From: Snodgrassella alvi
GTDB lineage: Bacteria; Pseudomonadota; Gammaproteobacteria; Burkholderiales; Neisseriaceae
Direction of reading: 5' to 3'
Length of the DNA stretch: 64,000 bases
NCBI RefSeq assembly: GCF_002777745.1
Contig: NZ_MEIO01000055.1
Span: forward strand, 269,882-333,881
A model generated the notes under the pieces. The model ran no database searches and was not told the DNA's origin. It saw only the letters and a list, made by a program, of their open reading frames with translations. The translations under genes were made by a program, and so were the position numbers. Of this stretch, positions 41,201 through 50,018 are shown in pieces; positions within the stretch are counted from its first letter, which is position 1, and each line of letters opens with the position of its first letter.

Positions 41201-42439
41201 GGCGCGGTTATCCTGCCGCTGCGCGATGCGCTCCTGTGCCTGCTGCACCAGCAACTGCGCCAACTGGGCGCGGGCAGCGGCATTTTCATCGCGGTCGAGC
41301 AGATAATCGAGCAGCCAGTTGATAAAGGTGCGCGCTTCGGCGGCGCCACGGGAAAAGCCCACAACATACAGCTTAATCGCTTTCGGCAAGGGGGTGGAAT
41401 CTGGCCGCTGCAAGGTATCAAGAAAGCCGTCAAGCTGCGCTTTGCGCCCGGCACGGCAATCCATGCTTTTTACCATTTTCTGCGCCGTTTCTAACGGCAA
41501 TTCTTTTTCATTAAATATTTTGCAGATACCCAGGCTGGCGCAGATACGGGTTAACCCCCAGTTAATGCGCGCCTCGCCAAATCTGGCCAGCGCTTCGCCA
41601 AGCATCCCCGGATTGGCATCGCCGATTTCTTCAAAGCGGGTGCCCACGCCCTGAATATAATGCTTAAACCAGCCATTTTTAATCATTTCCTCATCGCGAT
41701 TATTATCGCCCGGCAGTCCACCGGCGCCCATACAGGCATGAAACAGACGCGCCACATTAGTGGTACGCGGGTAGGTATAAGCCTGAATCAGCTTAGCCTG
41801 CTGGGCGGCGGTATCTTTGAGCGGGTCTAGCTGCTCAGCTGTGGGCGGAGTGGCGCCGGAAACCACGCTATCGGCCTTTTCGTGGTTATTGGTGCCATCA
41901 AAAAAGAAGCTGAGTTTCAGCACTTTTTGGCAGGGCTTGGCCTTGGTGCGGTCGATAAAATGGTTGTCTTTGCGGTTGTGGTGAATGCTGTTGATGGACG
42001 CCGGCAGGCGGCCACCGGCAGCGGTGGGAAATTCATCTGGCTTAAGTATGCCCGGCCACTGAAATTCTATCGGCTTAATGGCCGGCATAAATGGCGCGGC
42101 CATTTCCTGAATGCGGCTTTCCAAAGTTGGGATTGGCGGCATATCGGGCGCATCGGGGATAGCTGGCGGTGGTGTTGTGCCGGGCTGCTGTGACGGCTTT
42201 TTTTTAGCTGAATCCGGCTTTTTGCGGCTGGGTGCCGGAGCGCGATTGGCGGCATCGGCCACTTCGGCATCAGTGTAAATACCATAATCGTTCTGCTCTG
42301 GTTTATGGCCGGCAGTAATGCCATCCAGGCTGATGGTGTGGTTATGCGGATTATTGTGCTGGTGCCGTGTAGCGGCTGCCGGCGCGGCATCAGCAGCCGG
42401 CGATACTGGTTGTGGTTTATTATCGTCATGTTCAGCCAT
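38285..42439 (-). CDS. Tle1-like (DUF2235) phospholipase effector
   Basis: A 1384-residue protein with a DUF2235 alpha/beta-hydrolase domain, the fold of type VI lipase effectors that attack phospholipids of rival cells. Visible sites (numbered from ATG 42439): FFFDGTNN at 178-185, nucleophile elbow GFSRGA at 361-366, GLFDTVATVG at about 505-514, and GVHSDIGGGY with His585 and Asp587. An Ala-rich charged insertion (about 395-485) splits the nucleophile and FDTV parts. The N-terminus is Pro/Lys/His-rich without a signal peptide. The C-terminus (about 1170-1300) has coiled-coil heptads. I chose ATG 42439 because AGAGGAAG precedes it. It is visibly GC-richer than its neighbours. Delivery by type VI is inference: no VgrG or PAAR is in view. 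Confidence 0.85.
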   Translation of the reverse strand: MAEHDDNKPQPVSPAADAAPAAATRHQHNNPHNHTISLDGITAGHKPEQNDYGIYTDAEVADAANRAPAPSRKKPDSAKKKPSQQPGTTPPPAIPDAPDMPPIPTLESRIQEMAAPFMPAIKPIEFQWPGILKPDEFPTAAGGRLPASINSIHHNRKDNHFIDRTKAKPCQKVLKLSFFFDGTNNHEKADSVVSGATPPTAEQLDPLKDTAAQQAKLIQAYTYPRTTNVARLFHACMGAGGLPGDNNRDEEMIKNGWFKHYIQGVGTRFEEIGDANPGMLGEALARFGEARINWGLTRICASLGICKIFNEKELPLETAQKMVKSMDCRAGRKAQLDGFLDTLQRPDSTPLPKAIKLYVVGFSRGAAEARTFINWLLDYLLDRDENAAARAQLAQLLVQQAQERIAQRQDNRAAAEAAAEAAAAAKQEDAPDKDKEPAAAAPASPVNSAADKAAIQRVQAQAAAMRSAAPKASKGKAATAPAGEQPYQGIELKLLGIPIYIEMCGLFDTVATVGMSPLVAMVTGHCAWAHRTMSLQRAGSAGFVKNCYQFVSAHEQRKSFCVDSICVDGGYPKGNFKEYVYPGVHSDIGGGYPPGEQFKSNYGMGHVLAQITLHDMYAYCWQHGMPLQISPDHPALKKDMQKHPRFKLKNYEIMNRETAEEFDTKPEMVKLFNAWVKTLETTNISTALQKQIHHFTAYRILRWVRSGIGGYARFLGLQLNADGSLGEKENKAAKKARTKLIGQGRKEANEAGKSNIRTTPVVDNDEMWQQAGLDNIPKAERSKFLNGIINKNYVAGNDGWDLIEGAKEFKADYLHEFHLENMLSAGFLVSTMLAGSMYMLNNDDEAAEYKDIHDNGDTLYFGTEPSKLKTPEPDTRPLPIPPLAKTFVAQKYPAGAQGEDGKERQYPWEFSAQEIYDMLCNADKGSFVSGAMLNMLRQRYQHVRGLNLAGNVAKDIWKRLQQADMRDRVVLRQRLKTHAEKYSATYPQMVEIFDNQIHDSRAWFMHDSVLSSREPFTSYFAHRIVFSGGFSNKPLSPVLLAERIVGIAGIARSAYLGVKYGNPAYILIGLNNPELFVTAADKAAWSLLTKDYEVLAIDPDTGKILPSSDNLKKLRQFSKDMQTALEQIKSEYARQEPWTDKDFVNQTLDQVIQNSDETIKNLNEIRELLMEQQRTLSRLSESGPELAQQADQIGEMLDKVSSNQQQLQAAVEQAKAGTIDKQQLQTALRQGITVRTDPTASMPQVSLMQPPGLENISKDSLAEHLRQQISQYQQDIRSRSEASSALLQSSAQEPQTLAQTFYHNSSGDIYDQALEQINQLALNRLGLGHLEVNQYLPEKIASYSQPQIRGLLQQLQTGNIPTQLQSVSPQKIELIKKVLQSWLV

Positions 42440-42721
42440 GGCGGGCTTCCTCTTCAACTAATTGATACAAAAAGCTGGGCTGCGGGCAGCCGGCAACAGG
42501 TATTGCGGCTATCTACGGCGTATGAGCAACAAAATCGGGCAATGTTTTTCTAAATACAGCCAGTTGCGGAAATCGCTCTTCTGCCAGTGGTGCTTCAGCC
42601 AGATATGGCTGATATTCCAATGCCTTATATACAGTGATTATAGCGATAATATTAACATTATTCATACAAATTTTAAGTTTTTATTTACATATATCAAAAT
42701 ACAGGCACTGAAGAAGATATT
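42440..42721. other. Upstream spacer of the effector gene
   Basis: About 280 bp, AT-rich toward 42700, without the GTTAAC repeat unit. Likely holds the effector promoter. Confidence 0.4.
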
Positions 42722-42755
42722 ACGGCCGTGCCCGCACTAATAGCGGCACGGCCGT
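42722..42755 (-). terminator. Hairpin after copy C
   Basis: ACGGCCGTGC pairs with GCACGGCCGT (10 bp, 14-base loop). On the minus strand it is followed by AATATCTTCTTC, only weakly T-rich. Probable partial terminator between copy C and the effector. Confidence 0.55.
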
Positions 42756-42775
42756 GGTAGCAATACAACAACAGT

Positions 42776-43552
42776 TTACTTGGCGGATACCGGCAATTTA
42801 CCTTGCCGTTCTAATTCCTGAATATACTCAGGCAGGATTACCTGCGGAATATTTTGCCGTTCTGCCTTAATCGCATCGAGCTTGGCTTTATTGCGCCGGT
42901 AATCTGCCATCGATTTTATAGACGGGCGCGGGGTGCAGAGTTTCTGGCTTTTGGCAAATAGCTTGTAATGCATGGGGGTATTTTTACCCTCCTCTACTGT
43001 GCCATAAGTAATATATAGCTGATTACACGCCAGAAAATGAACAGTGATATTTGCTACTTTGCCAAAGTCATCGCCGGCAGATGGCGGTGGTGGAGGTAAA
43101 GGGATTTCTGCTGAATGATTTTCATCATACTGTTTTATAGCTGCGGATTCTTTCTCATCAAAATTAACCCCTGGTAGATTTAACATTCTTGGCCGCCATC
43201 CCGGATAAGGTAAAACCCGCCAATAAACACGCGCAGTCATGCCCGGCTTCCATTTGGCTGGCAGATGAGCGGCGCCACAGGTGGAGCCACCGCCATAGCG
43301 TTTTTTGCCTACCTCATAATCATCCACACCATTAGTACCGGGAATACAGCCGCCATTAATGCTGCCACCCGACATATTTTCATAGTTGTATTCGACTGCT
43401 TCTACCGGCGCCGCATAAGATTTGTTTTTGCCAGAGGTTACACCTACAAATGGTTCAAAGCCGCCGCTGCATGAAGTAATGGCTACTGCTAACAGTAAAA
43501 GTAAAGTTAACTTTACAAGTTTAAATATGCTTGCTGGGAATTTTTCAGACAT
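42776..43552 (-). CDS. DUF3304-type lipoprotein, copy C (next to the effector)
   Basis: 258 residues. It differs from all other copies at the N-terminus: signal peptide MSEKFPASIFKLVKLTLLLL and lipobox ITSC followed by SGGFEPF. The rest has the G-W middle cassette (VLPYPGWRPRMLNLPGVNF) and the type 2 tail. It lies directly upstream of the effector in transcription order, and its upstream region lacks both the palindrome and the repeat units. It is therefore the best candidate for the original cognate immunity gene, from which the array copies took their middle and tail. Confidence 0.83.
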   Translation of the reverse strand: MSEKFPASIFKLVKLTLLLLLAVAITSCSGGFEPFVGVTSGKNKSYAAPVEAVEYNYENMSGGSINGGCIPGTNGVDDYEVGKKRYGGGSTCGAAHLPAKWKPGMTARVYWRVLPYPGWRPRMLNLPGVNFDEKESAAIKQYDENHSAEIPLPPPPPSAGDDFGKVANITVHFLACNQLYITYGTVEEGKNTPMHYKLFAKSQKLCTPRPSIKSMADYRRNKAKLDAIKAERQNIPQVILPEYIQELERQGKLPVSAK

Positions 43553-43938
43553 GGCTTACTCCTGTTATACTTATATTAATAATTAGATTATTTTTATATT
43601 GCTATTTACTGGTTAACTTAAATTTTTTAATGTCCAGTAATAACACTGCTGCGTTTTTATATCTTAAGCTTATAGCTTATTCCTTGATTTTTGATTATAT
43701 ATCAATATTTTACTTAATTATAAGCTGGCGCGCAGAATATTTTCTGATATGTTGATGCTACCCATGGCTGGCTTGGTATTTTTAGCATTTTGTTATATGT
43801 TATTATTATTTTATGGCATATTATTGCTTAAACCTGTCTGATAACAGCCGCGCAAGCGTAAATTTATTGTGGTTTTAATGGTAAAGCTGTCTATATATAA
43901 GCTGATTATGGCTGCAAATAATAAAATTAAATAAAAGT
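43553..43938. other. AT-rich spacer upstream of copy C
   Basis: About 390 bp, very AT-rich. It has no copy of the array unit, unlike the other spacers. Probable promoter region of copy C and the effector. Confidence 0.4.
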
Positions 43939-44269
43939 TTACTTAAAAAGTGCCGGCAGTTAACCTTGCTGCTGCAATTCATGAATATATTCAGGCAATA
44001 TTTATTTTCATACTGTTGTTAATCGCATTCAGCTTGTTTTTATAGCGCCGATACTCTGCCACGGGTGTTACAGACGGGCGCGGAGTGCAGCGTTTCTGGC
44101 TTGGGGCAAATAGTTCACATTGCTTTTTCACTATTTCGGGCGCCTTTTCCTGCTTGGCAGCATAATCAATAAATATCTGATTACATGCCAGAAAATGGAC
44201 GCCAATATTACTTACTTTGCCAAACCATTGCCTATTAGATAGTGGTGTTAGCCGCCATATTAAAAACAA
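43939..44269 (-). pseudogene. Truncated, diverged DUF3304 lipoprotein remnant
   Basis: Only the C-terminal third is present. It begins at the FGKVSN point (FGKVSNIGVHFLACNQIFIDY), runs through CTPRPSVTPVAEYRRYKNK and loses frame near 43995. After the frameshift it continues ILPEYIHELQQQG, an in-frame stop, and LPALFK. The sequence is more diverged than any full copy. Its 5' side joins directly to array repeat sequence, so the break probably arose by recombination at the cassette border. Confidence 0.75.
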
Positions 44270-44951
44270 GCGGCTATGTTGATATGGGTAGTTTATATGG
44301 CTAAGTATGCTGATACAGATATTTTGCTGCGGATGCCGGCTGCTTTACAGCAGGATATTGCGTATTTGGAGCTGCAAGTGTGTGGTTAACTTTCAGGTTA
44401 ACTCTGTTCGCCTTTGCTTTTGCTGCCTGATTGCAGTGCTGTTGCAGATTTTTATGATTTATATCAGAAATTTAGCTAATAGCTAGCTGTAATGCTGCGG
44501 CTGTGTTGATACAGGTATTTTACTGCGGAAATTGGCTGCTTTGCGGCAGGATATTGCGTATTTGGGGCTGGAAGTAAGTGGTTAACTTTGGAGTTAACTC
44601 TGTTCGCCTTTGCTTTTGCTGCCTGATTGCAGGGTTGTTGCAGGTTTTTATGATTTATATCAGAAATTTAGCTAATAGCTAGCTGTAATACCGCGGCTGT
44701 GTTGATATAGATATTTTACTGCGGAAACTAGCTGCTTTACGGCAGGATATTGCGTATTTGGGGCTGGAAGTAAGTGGTTAACTTTGGAGTTAACTCTATC
44801 TATCTTTGCTTTTGCTGCCTGATTGCAGGGTTGTTGCAGGTTTTAATAATATATAGCAACAATTTAGCCTATTCTAAAGTGCATATCTGCTGATACAGGC
44901 GAATCAGCCGCCAAGGAAATGCTGGCGGCTGTGTCGGGCATGGGCTTAGGC
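44270..44951. repeat. Array spacer 4: three repeat units
   Basis: Units with GTTAAC pairs at 44385, 44581 and 44777, exactly 196 bp apart. The last two have the N6 variant TTTGGA. The 3' stem of copy D (44905-44931) is extended to 9 bp. Confidence 0.88.
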
Positions 44952-45731
44952 TTATTTGCCTGGCACTGGCAATTTGCCTTGCCGCTCTAATTCCTGAATA
45001 TATTCAGGCAGTATTACCTGCGGGATATTTTGCCGTTCTGCCTTAATTGCATCGAGCTTGGCTTTATTGCGCCGGTAATCCGCCATTGATTTTATAGACG
45101 GGCGCGGGGTGCAGAGTTTCTGGCTTTTGGCAAATAGTTCAAATTGCTTTTTCACTATTTCGGGTGCATTTTCTTGTCTGGTACCATAATCAATAAAAAT
45201 CTGATTACACGCCAGAAAATGAACTGTGATATTTCTTACCTTGCCAAAATCATCACCGGCAAATGCTGGTGGTGGCGGTAAAGGGATTTCTGCTGAATGA
45301 TTCTCACTATATTGCTGAATAATTGCTCGCTCATTCTCATCAAAATTAACTCCCGGTAAATTTAATACTCTGGCATGCCAGCCCGGATAAGGTAAAACCC
45401 GCCAATAAACTCGTGCAGTCATACCCAGCTTCCATTTGGCGGGCAGATAGGCAGCGCCACAGGTGGAGCCACCACCATAGCGTTTTTTACCTACCTCATA
45501 ATCATCCACACCCGGTGTTTTTGGAATACAGCCGCCATTAATGCCGCCACCCGACATATTTTCATAGTTGTATTCGAGGGCTTCTACCGGCGCCGCATAG
45601 GATTTGTTTTTACCAGAGGTTACACCCACAAATGGTTCAAAGCTGCTACATGAGGTGATGGCGGCGGCTGACAGTATCAGTATTGCCCGCCGGATAATTG
45701 TGCTTGTGGTAGCTGCTTTTTTCCCAGTCAT
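44952..45731 (-). CDS. DUF3304-type lipoprotein, copy D
   Basis: 259 residues. Lipobox ITSC. N-terminal EYNYENMSGGGINGGCIP, middle cassette VLPYPGWHARVLNLPGVNF with ENERAIIQQYSEN (shared with copy G), then PPPPAFAGDD and the type 1 tail QIFIDYGTRQENAPE. It shares its middle with G but its tail with A, F and I. Confidence 0.85.
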   Translation of the reverse strand: MTGKKAATTSTIIRRAILILSAAAITSCSSFEPFVGVTSGKNKSYAAPVEALEYNYENMSGGGINGGCIPKTPGVDDYEVGKKRYGGGSTCGAAYLPAKWKLGMTARVYWRVLPYPGWHARVLNLPGVNFDENERAIIQQYSENHSAEIPLPPPPAFAGDDFGKVRNITVHFLACNQIFIDYGTRQENAPEIVKKQFELFAKSQKLCTPRPSIKSMADYRRNKAKLDAIKAERQNIPQVILPEYIQELERQGKLPVPGK

Positions 45732-46364
45732 TTAATTCTCGCTATGGTGTTTTTGTAATGAGGTGATTGTTAGTCTCGGGTTTGGCTGGTTAACTTTTGT
45801 CTTACAACCTGCTTGCCGCTTTGTTATGGTTTTTCATAACATATATCAATATTTTACTCAATTATTAGCTATACTGCCGCGGCTGTGTTGATATGGATAT
45901 TTTATATTGCTGGCTATATTGATACAGATATTTTGCTGCGGAAACCGGTCGCTTTGCAGCAGGATATTGCGTATTTAGGGCTGGAAGTGTGTGGTTAACT
46001 TTGGAGTTAACTCTGTTCGCCTTTGCTTTTACTGCCTGATTGCAGTGCTGTTGCAGATTTTTATGATTTATATCAAAAATTTATCTAATAGCTAGCTGTA
46101 ATGCCGCGGCTGTGTTGATACAGATATATTGCTGCGGAAACCGGCCGCTTTACGGCAGGATATTGCGTATTTGGGGCTGGAAGTGTGTGGTTAACTTTGA
46201 GGTTAACTCTATCTGCCTTTGCTTTTGCTGCTTGGTTGCAGTGCTGTTGCAGGTTTTAATAATGTATAGCAGCAATTTAGTCTATTCTAAAGTGCATATC
46301 TGCTGATACAGGCGAATCAGCCGCCGCGAAAATGTAGGCGGCTGTGTTGGGTGTGAGCTTAGGT
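45732..46364. repeat. Array spacer 5: leader of copy D plus two repeat units
   Basis: GTTAAC pairs at 45993 and 46190. The 3' stem of copy E lies at 46318-46344. Confidence 0.85.
45822..45841 (-). promoter_or_regulatory. Palindrome upstream of copy D
   Basis: TGTTATG-GTTTTT-CATAACA, 91 bp before the ATG. One base of the spacer differs from copy A; the arms are intact. Confidence 0.5.
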
Positions 46365-47138
46365 TTATTTGCCTGGTACTGGCAATTTACCTTGCTGCTC
46401 TAATTCCTGAATATATTCAGGCAGTATTACCTGCGGGATATTTTGCCGCTCTGCTTTAATCGCATCCAGCTTAGCTTTATTGCGCCGGTAATCCGCCATC
46501 GATTTTATAGACGGGCGCGGGGTGCAGAGTTTCTGGCTTTTGGCAAATAGCTTGTAATGCATGGGAGTATTTTTACCCTCCTCTACTGTGCCATAAGTAA
46601 TATATAGCTGATTACACGCCAGAAAATGAACAGTGATATTTCTTACTTTGCCAAAATCATCGCCGGCAGATGGCGGTGGTGGCGGTAAAGGAATCTCCGC
46701 TGAATAGTTTTCATGATACTGTCTGATAATATTCACTTCATTAGGATCTCTAACCATACCGGGCACATTTAAGCCTCTGGCATGCCAGCCCGGATAAGGT
46801 AAAACCCGCCAATAAACTCGCGCAGTCATGCCCGGCTTCCATCTGGCGGGCAGATGGGCGGCACCACAGGTAGAACCGCCACCATAGCGTTTTTTACCTA
46901 CTTCATAATCATCCACACCGGGTGTTTTTGGAATACAGCCACCATTAATGCCGCCACCTGACATATTTTCATAATTGTATTCGAGGGCTTCTACCGGCGC
47001 GGCATAGGATTTGTTTTTGCCAGAGATTACACCTACAAATGGTTCAAAGCTGCTACATGAGGTGATGGCTGCTGCTGACAGGATAAATATTGCCCGCCGG
47101 ATAATTGTGCTTGTGGTAGCTGCTTTTTTCCCAGTCAT
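46365..47138 (-). CDS. DUF3304-type lipoprotein, copy E
   Basis: 257 residues. N-terminal half like copy D (SGGGINGGCIPKTPGVDD), but the middle cassette is private: HARGLNVPGMVRDPNEVNI then IRQYHENYSAE. PPPPPSAGDD and the type 2 tail follow. One difference near the start (VGVISGKNK in place of VGVTSGKNK). Lipobox ITSC. Confidence 0.85.
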   Translation of the reverse strand: MTGKKAATTSTIIRRAIFILSAAAITSCSSFEPFVGVISGKNKSYAAPVEALEYNYENMSGGGINGGCIPKTPGVDDYEVGKKRYGGGSTCGAAHLPARWKPGMTARVYWRVLPYPGWHARGLNVPGMVRDPNEVNIIRQYHENYSAEIPLPPPPPSAGDDFGKVRNITVHFLACNQLYITYGTVEEGKNTPMHYKLFAKSQKLCTPRPSIKSMADYRRNKAKLDAIKAERQNIPQVILPEYIQELEQQGKLPVPGK

Positions 47139-47914
47139 TTAATTCTCGCTATGGTGTTTTTGTAATGGGATGATTGTTAGTTTCTGGTTTGGCTGATTAA
47201 CTTTTGTCTTACAACCTGCTTGCCGCTTTGTTATGGATTTTCATAACATATATCAATATTTTACCCAATTATTGGCTATACTGCCGCGGCCGTGTTGATA
47301 TGGATATATTATATGGTTAAGCATGTTGATACAGATATTTTGCTGCGGATACCGGCTGCTTTGCAGCAGGATATTGCGTATTTGGGGCTGTGAATAAGTG
47401 GTTAACTTTCAGGTTAACTCTGTTCGCCTTTGCTTTTGCTGCCTGATTGCAGGGTTGTTGCAGGTTTTTATGATTTATATCAAAAATTTATCTGATAGCT
47501 AGCTGTAATGCCGCGGCTGTGTTGAAGTGGGTATTTTATATGGTTAAGCATGTTGATACAGGTATTTTGCTGCGGAAACCGGCTGCTTTGCAGCAGGATA
47601 TTGCGTATTTAGGGCTGTGAATAAGTGGTTAACTTTGAGGTTAATTCTGTTCGCCTTTGCCTTTGCTGCCTGATTGCAGTGCTGTTGCAGATTTTTATGA
47701 TTTATATCAAAAATTTATTTAATAGCTAGCTGTAATGCCGCGGCTGTGTTGATACAGGTATTTTGCTGCGGAAACCGACCGCTTTACGGCAGGATATTGC
47801 GTATTTGGGGCTGAAGTCTGATAGCCGGAGCTATATTATCGGTGCATATCTGCTGATACAGGCGAATCAGCCGCCGCGAAAATGTAGGCGGCTGTGTTGG
47901 GTATGGGCTTAGGC
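47139..47914. repeat. Array spacer 6: leader of copy E plus two repeat units
   Basis: GTTAAC pair at 47401, and at 47628 with the second half degraded to GTTAAT. The 3' stem of copy F is at 47868-47894. Confidence 0.85.
47229..47248 (-). promoter_or_regulatory. Palindrome upstream of copy E
   Basis: TGTTATG-GATTTT-CATAACA, 91 bp before the ATG of copy E. Confidence 0.5.
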
Positions 47915-48694
47915 TTATTTGCCTGGCACTGGCAATTTGCCTTGCCGCTCTAATTCCTGAATATACTCAGGTAATATCACCTGCGGGATATTCTGCCGCT
48001 CTGCTTTAATTGCATCCAGCTTGGCCTTATTGCGCCGATAATCTGCCATGGATTTTATAGAGGGGCGCGGGGTGCAGAGTTTCTGGCTTTTGGCAAATAG
48101 TTCAAATTGCTTTTTCACTATTTCGGGTGCATTTTCTTGTCTGGTACCATAATCAATAAAAATCTGATTACACGCCAGAAAATGGACGGTAATATTTCTT
48201 ACTTTGCCAAAATCATCACCGGCAAATGCTGGCGGCGGCGGTAAAGGAATTTCTGCTGAATAGTTTTCATCATATTGATCAATAATAACCGATTCTTTAC
48301 GATCTATAACAACTCCCGGCAAGTTTAAGCCTCGTGCACGCCAGCCCGGATAAGGAAAAACTTTCCAATAAACACGCGCAGTCATACCCGGCTTCCATTT
48401 GGCTGGCAGATAGGCGGCGCCACAGGAGCCGCCTCCGCCATAGCGTTTTTTACCCACTTCATAATCATCCACACCCGGTGTTTTTGGAATACAGCCACCA
48501 TTAATGCTGCCACCAGAGATATTTTCATAGTTGTATTCAAGGGCTTCTACCGGTGCCGCATAGGATTTGTTTTTACCAGAAGTTACACCTACAAATGGTT
48601 CAAAGCTGCTACATGAGGTGATGGCGGCGGCTGACAGTAGCAGTATTGCCCGCCGGATAATTGTGCTTGTGGTAGCTGCTTTTTTCCCAGTCAT
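47915..48694 (-). CDS. DUF3304-type lipoprotein, copy F
   Basis: 259 residues. Private middle cassette VFPYPGWRARGLNLPGVVI with DRKESVIIDQYDEN, then PPPPAFAGDD and the type 1 tail. The conserved GGGSTCGAA block is GGGGSCGAA here, so one of the two central glycine/cysteine contexts has changed; the cysteine is kept. Lipobox ITSC. Confidence 0.85.
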   Translation of the reverse strand: MTGKKAATTSTIIRRAILLLSAAAITSCSSFEPFVGVTSGKNKSYAAPVEALEYNYENISGGSINGGCIPKTPGVDDYEVGKKRYGGGGSCGAAYLPAKWKPGMTARVYWKVFPYPGWRARGLNLPGVVIDRKESVIIDQYDENYSAEIPLPPPPAFAGDDFGKVRNITVHFLACNQIFIDYGTRQENAPEIVKKQFELFAKSQKLCTPRPSIKSMADYRRNKAKLDAIKAERQNIPQVILPEYIQELERQGKLPVPGK

Positions 48695-49244
48695 TTAATT
48701 CTCGCTATGGTGTTTTTGTAATAAGGTGATTGTTAGTCTCGGGTTTGGCTGGTTAACTTTTGCCTTACAACCTGCTTGCCGCTTTGTTATGGATTTTCAT
48801 AACATATATCAATATTTTACCCAATTATTAGCTATACTGCCGCGGCTGTATTGATATGGATATTTTATATTGCTGGCTATATTGATACAGATATTTTACT
48901 GCGGAAACCGGCTGCTTTGCGGCAGGATATTGCGTATTTAGGGCTGTGAATAAGTGGTTAACTTTCAGGTTAACTCTGTTCGCCTTTGTCTTTGCTGCCT
49001 GATTGCGGTGCTGTTGCAGATTTTTATGATTTATATCAAAAATTTAGCTAATAGCTAGCTGTAATGCCGCGGCTGTGTTGATATAGATATTTTACTGCGG
49101 AAACTAGCTGCTTTACGGCAGGATATTGCGTATTTGGGACTGAAGTCTGATAGCCAGAGCTATATTATAGGGAGCATATCTGCTGATACAGGCGAATCAG
49201 CCGCCGCGAAAATGTAGGCGGCTGTGTCGGGCATGGGCTTAGGT
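48695..49244. repeat. Array spacer 7: leader of copy F plus one repeat unit
   Basis: One GTTAAC pair at 48957. The 3' stem of copy G is at 49198-49224. Confidence 0.85.
48785..48804 (-). promoter_or_regulatory. Palindrome upstream of copy F
   Basis: TGTTATG-GATTTT-CATAACA, 91 bp before the ATG of copy F. Confidence 0.5.
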
Positions 49245-50018
49245 TTATTTGCCTGGCACTGGCAATTTACCTTGCTGCTCTAATTCCTGAATATACTCAG
49301 GCAGGATTACCTGCGGGATATTTTGCCGCTCTGCTTTAATCGCATCGAGCTTGGCTTTATTGCGCCGGTAATCCGCCATCGATTTTATAGACGGGCGCGG
49401 GGTACAGAGTTTCTGGCTTTTGGCAAATAGCTTGTAATGCATGGGGGTATTTTTACCCTCTTCTACTGTGCCATAAGTAATATATAGCTGATTACACGCC
49501 AGAAAATGGACAGTGATATTTGCTACTTTGCCAAAATCATCACCGGCAGATGGTGGTGGTGGTGGTAAAGGAATTTCTGCTGAATGATTCTCACTATATT
49601 GCTGAATAATTGCTCGCTCATTCTCATCAAAATTAACTCCCGGTAAATTTAATACTCTGGCATGCCAGCCCGGATAAGGTAAAACCCGCCAATAAACACG
49701 CACAGTCATGCCCGGCTTCCATCTGGCGGGCAGATGGGCAGCGCCACAGGTGGAGCCACCACCATAGCGTTTTTTACCTACTTCGTAATCATCTACACCG
49801 GGTGTATTGGGAATACAGCCACCATTAATCGAACCACCAGAGATATTTTCATAGTTGTATTCGAGGGCTTCTACCGGCGCCGCATAGGATTTGTTTTTAC
49901 CAGAGGTTACGCCTACAAATGGTTCAAAGCTGCTACATGAGGTGATGGCTGCTGCTGACAGTATCAGTATTGCCCGCCGGATAATTGTGCTGGTGATAGC
50001 TGCTTTTTTCCCAGTCAT
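49245..50018 (-). CDS. DUF3304-type lipoprotein, copy G
   Basis: 257 residues. Middle cassette HARVLNLPGVNFDENERAI as in copy D, but with PPPPPSAGDDFGKVANI and the type 2 tail, like copy C. MTVRVYW replaces MTARVYW. A clear chimera of D-type middle and C-type end. Lipobox ITSC. Confidence 0.85.
   Translation of the reverse strand: MTGKKAAITSTIIRRAILILSAAAITSCSSFEPFVGVTSGKNKSYAAPVEALEYNYENISGGSINGGCIPNTPGVDDYEVGKKRYGGGSTCGAAHLPARWKPGMTVRVYWRVLPYPGWHARVLNLPGVNFDENERAIIQQYSENHSAEIPLPPPPPSAGDDFGKVANITVHFLACNQLYITYGTVEEGKNTPMHYKLFAKSQKLCTPRPSIKSMADYRRNKAKLDAIKAERQNIPQVILPEYIQELEQQGKLPVPGK

Noticed and set aside
40850..41494. 214-codon plus-strand open frame
   Set aside because: Antisense to the effector gene in its GC-rich part; long shadow frames are expected there.
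38285..42439. Rhs or polymorphic toxin reading of the large gene
   Set aside because: No YD repeats, no PAAR domain and no variable C-terminal toxin; the DUF2235 hydrolase sites explain it better.
43991..44269. Intact 92-residue protein
   Set aside because: It is the tail of a DUF3304 lipoprotein with no signal, a fused N-terminus from spacer sequence and a frameshift at the end.
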